Source: Holosporales bacterium (GTDB taxonomy: Bacteria; Pseudomonadota; Alphaproteobacteria; BNTO01). Taken from it: DNA of 14,161 bases. The DNA is taken from NCBI GenBank assembly GCA_031273545.1, contig JAISRQ010000064.1, positions 1-14,161 of the forward strand, read 5' to 3'. A model generated the notes under the pieces. That model had not been told where the DNA came from and did no database searches. It worked only from the letters and a program-made list of their open reading frames with translations. Positions 12,879-14,161 of the stretch are shown here, one piece after another. Position numbers and translations under genes: made by a program. Position 1 is the first letter of the stretch, and the number at the start of each line of letters is the position of its first letter.

Positions 12879-14039
12879 ATGCGTTTATTGTATGTTATTT
12901 GTTTCGCATTCGTATCAAATATTAACGCTGAGATCAATGAATCCGCCATAAAGCAGCTTCAAGTTCCAAAACTGTTGAAAGCAAAGTTGAAGGGATTGTT
13001 TCCTATTTTGGAGCAATGTAAATTCGCATTAACCAACAAAAACATGACTCTTTTAAGAAAAAGCTACGATGACTTATCTAAAGAATTCATCCTTATTAGC
13101 CCCGAAATAGAACGAATCTTATGTCAAAAACTTGAACCTTTATTTTTGAATGTACTGTCCTTATACGCTTTATCTATTTATTTTTACGGACGTACACTTT
13201 GTTCTCCTGCGAAAGCGGAACACGTAGGCGAGGCTGTGTGCGGGGAAATATTAAAAAAAGCTCCAATATTGGGAAATATTTTTAAAATTTTCATTGCAGA
13301 GGCTAAAAGCAAGGCAAACAAAAGGCCTAGCCCGTATAAGCCTACGGCCAATAAAAAAAATAATTCGGCAACTGAAATTCTAAAAATGAGCTCATTTGAT
13401 AAAAATTGGGTAAAAATTGAAAGTGATATTACAAGCATGCACTTAGTAAATCCACGTAGTGACAATAAAAATTGTGAAGATTCAAACGGAAAAGAAAACA
13501 CAAAGTTGTCAAAGTCTGACCGAGCTGAGCGCGATAATGAGAGCGGCGACAAGGGACGTGGAGGTATACTCAGCCTCAGCAATGAAAATTCCAAAGAGAA
13601 GAAAAATTCAAAACATTCTTTAATGAAAATGGCGAATGAGGCAGCGTGCAAGGGCGATGCGACGGGAAACGGGTTCAAAGGATACAGTGCAACAATTGCA
13701 GATATATTTCCTACTCAAGATGCAAATTTTACAAAAATTGCGTCACGCTCAGTGCGAAAGGGAAAAACAGACATGTCGGATGCTCACGTTGCAAGTAAAA
13801 CATTAGACTCCCTGAAATGCTCAGATTCTGCGGGTTCTAGCCAGTTTTTTTTCGAACGGATAGACGAAGAGGATGTGGCATTTGGAGATATTTCGCAATA
13901 CTCGACAGATGATGTGCTGCTTGCCCTTTGTTGTTTGTCGCTTTATTGCCAACAAAAAGAACCGAATGTCGTACGGAAGATTGAGCAAGTAAAGCGCAAG
14001 GTAGGAAAACAATTAATGAACAAGCCTTTAAATAAATGA
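12879..14039 (+). CDS. Secreted orphan protein, lysine/serine/asparagine-rich, unknown function
   Basis: No family recognised. The 386-residue product starts with a short signal peptide, MRLLYVICFAFVSNINA, with probable cleavage after Ala17. Residues about 20-145 are helical with a hydrophobic patch (87-104, PLFLNVLSLYALSIYFYG) and four or five cysteines. About 145-270 is a low-complexity Lys/Ser/Asn/Asp-rich linker. A further helical stretch (about 340-380, DDVLLALCCLSLYCQQKEPN followed by VVRKIEQVKRKVG) closes the protein. GGGGAG (12867-12872), inside repeat copy 7, lies six bases before the ATG and decides the start. Export, low complexity and lack of recognisable enzymatic motifs are compatible with a host-directed or surface protein, which is speculation. 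The downstream 122 bases hold no gene. Confidence 0.75.
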   Translation: MRLLYVICFAFVSNINAEINESAIKQLQVPKLLKAKLKGLFPILEQCKFALTNKNMTLLRKSYDDLSKEFILISPEIERILCQKLEPLFLNVLSLYALSIYFYGRTLCSPAKAEHVGEAVCGEILKKAPILGNIFKIFIAEAKSKANKRPSPYKPTANKKNNSATEILKMSSFDKNWVKIESDITSMHLVNPRSDNKNCEDSNGKENTKLSKSDRAERDNESGDKGRGGILSLSNENSKEKKNSKHSLMKMANEAACKGDATGNGFKGYSATIADIFPTQDANFTKIASRSVRKGKTDMSDAHVASKTLDSLKCSDSAGSSQFFFERIDEEDVAFGDISQYSTDDVLLALCCLSLYCQQKEPNVVRKIEQVKRKVGKQLMNKPLNK

Positions 14040-14082
14040 ACGACTATTTGATGTAAGGTATTTGATTACAAAGTGAATTTTG

Positions 14083-14112
14083 TTGAACAAATTACCGAAG
14101 GAATCGTATAAA
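14083..14112 (+). promoter_or_regulatory. Possible promoter for a gene beyond the right edge
   Basis: TTGAAC (14083-14088, 4/6) and TATAAA (14107-14112, 5/6) are spaced by 18 bases on the plus strand. The ATG at 14114 that follows runs into TGA after two codons, so any gene served would start beyond the window. Confidence 0.35.
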
Positions 14113-14161
14113 ATGACCATGTGATGCAGATCAATTCCTGCAATCAGCTTAGTAACATTTG

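Noticed and set aside
12494..12949. 151-codon minus-strand open frame
   Set aside because: It is composed largely of the antisense of two repeat copies, overlaps the signal peptide and ribosome-binding site of the better-supported plus-strand gene, and shows no Shine-Dalgarno or family resemblance.
1..14161. tRNA, rRNA, CRISPR array or insertion sequence
   Set aside because: I found no cloverleaf-like segment in the intergenic regions, no regularly spaced direct repeats with spacers, and no transposase-like frame.
14114..14161. Start of a gene at the right edge
   Set aside because: The ATG at 14114 meets TGA after two codons, and no other frame with a ribosome-binding site opens before the edge.

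Overview
This 14.2-kb window looks like chromosome from an alphaproteobacterium with an intracellular or host-associated lifestyle, most likely of the Rickettsiales/Holosporales type. That placement is an inference. It rests on the moderate-to-low G+C content, the short archaeal-type phosphatidylserine decarboxylase with an FGSR cleavage site, the ybeY-corC pair, a secreted leucine-rich-repeat protein, an orphan secreted lysine/serine-rich protein, and long AT-rich intergenic regions full of decaying palindromic repeats. No species can be named from the sequence.

Layout, left to right. 1-1061 (-) is the 5' part of a polyamine-type ABC transporter ATPase (PotA/PotG family), cut by the window edge. 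1289-3499 (-) is a secreted LRR protein with an unrecognised C-terminal half and its own promoter. 3548-3986 is an intergenic region with three copies of a palindromic repeat and a promoter for rarA. 3987-5279 (+) is rarA, and overlapping it 5257-6060 (+) is an OGG1-type DNA glycosylase. 6127-6215 is a small GC-rich hairpin cluster. 6225-6967 (-) is a ribosomal operon, rpmJ-rplY, with a strong promoter. 7163-8755 (-) is ybeY-corC. 8905-9411 (+) is ssb. 9582-10286 (+) is an orphan single-pass membrane protein with a PilO/GspM-like profile. 10391-10639 (-) is a short F-type ATPase epsilon subunit with its own promoter, 10786-11601 (-) is dapB, and 11699-12385 (-) is psd. 12386-12878 is a gene-free stretch with more repeats. 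12879-14039 (+) is a secreted orphan protein.

Most genes are housekeeping: ribosome (bL36, bL25), ribosome maturation (YbeY), DNA replication and repair (RarA, OGG, SSB), lysine/peptidoglycan precursor synthesis (DapB), membrane lipid (Psd) and energy (AtpC). The accessory content is the LRR protein, the PilO-like protein and the secreted orphan, and each of these lies next to repeat copies.

The most interesting signal is a dispersed family of roughly 70-100 bp imperfect palindromes. Seven copies are recognisable, plus one possible half copy. The outer arms resemble CCCCAAAGATTGCGG / CCGCAATCNTTTGGGG, and the centre carries an asymmetric GTTTG...CAAA(A) inner stem. The arms differ between copies but mostly keep pairing, and every copy is oriented toward the next downstream gene. 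In one case the right arm supplies the Shine-Dalgarno sequence. This fits a structured leader RNA or a palindromic mobile element related in concept to Rickettsia palindromic elements. It is a hypothesis that a genome-wide search would test.
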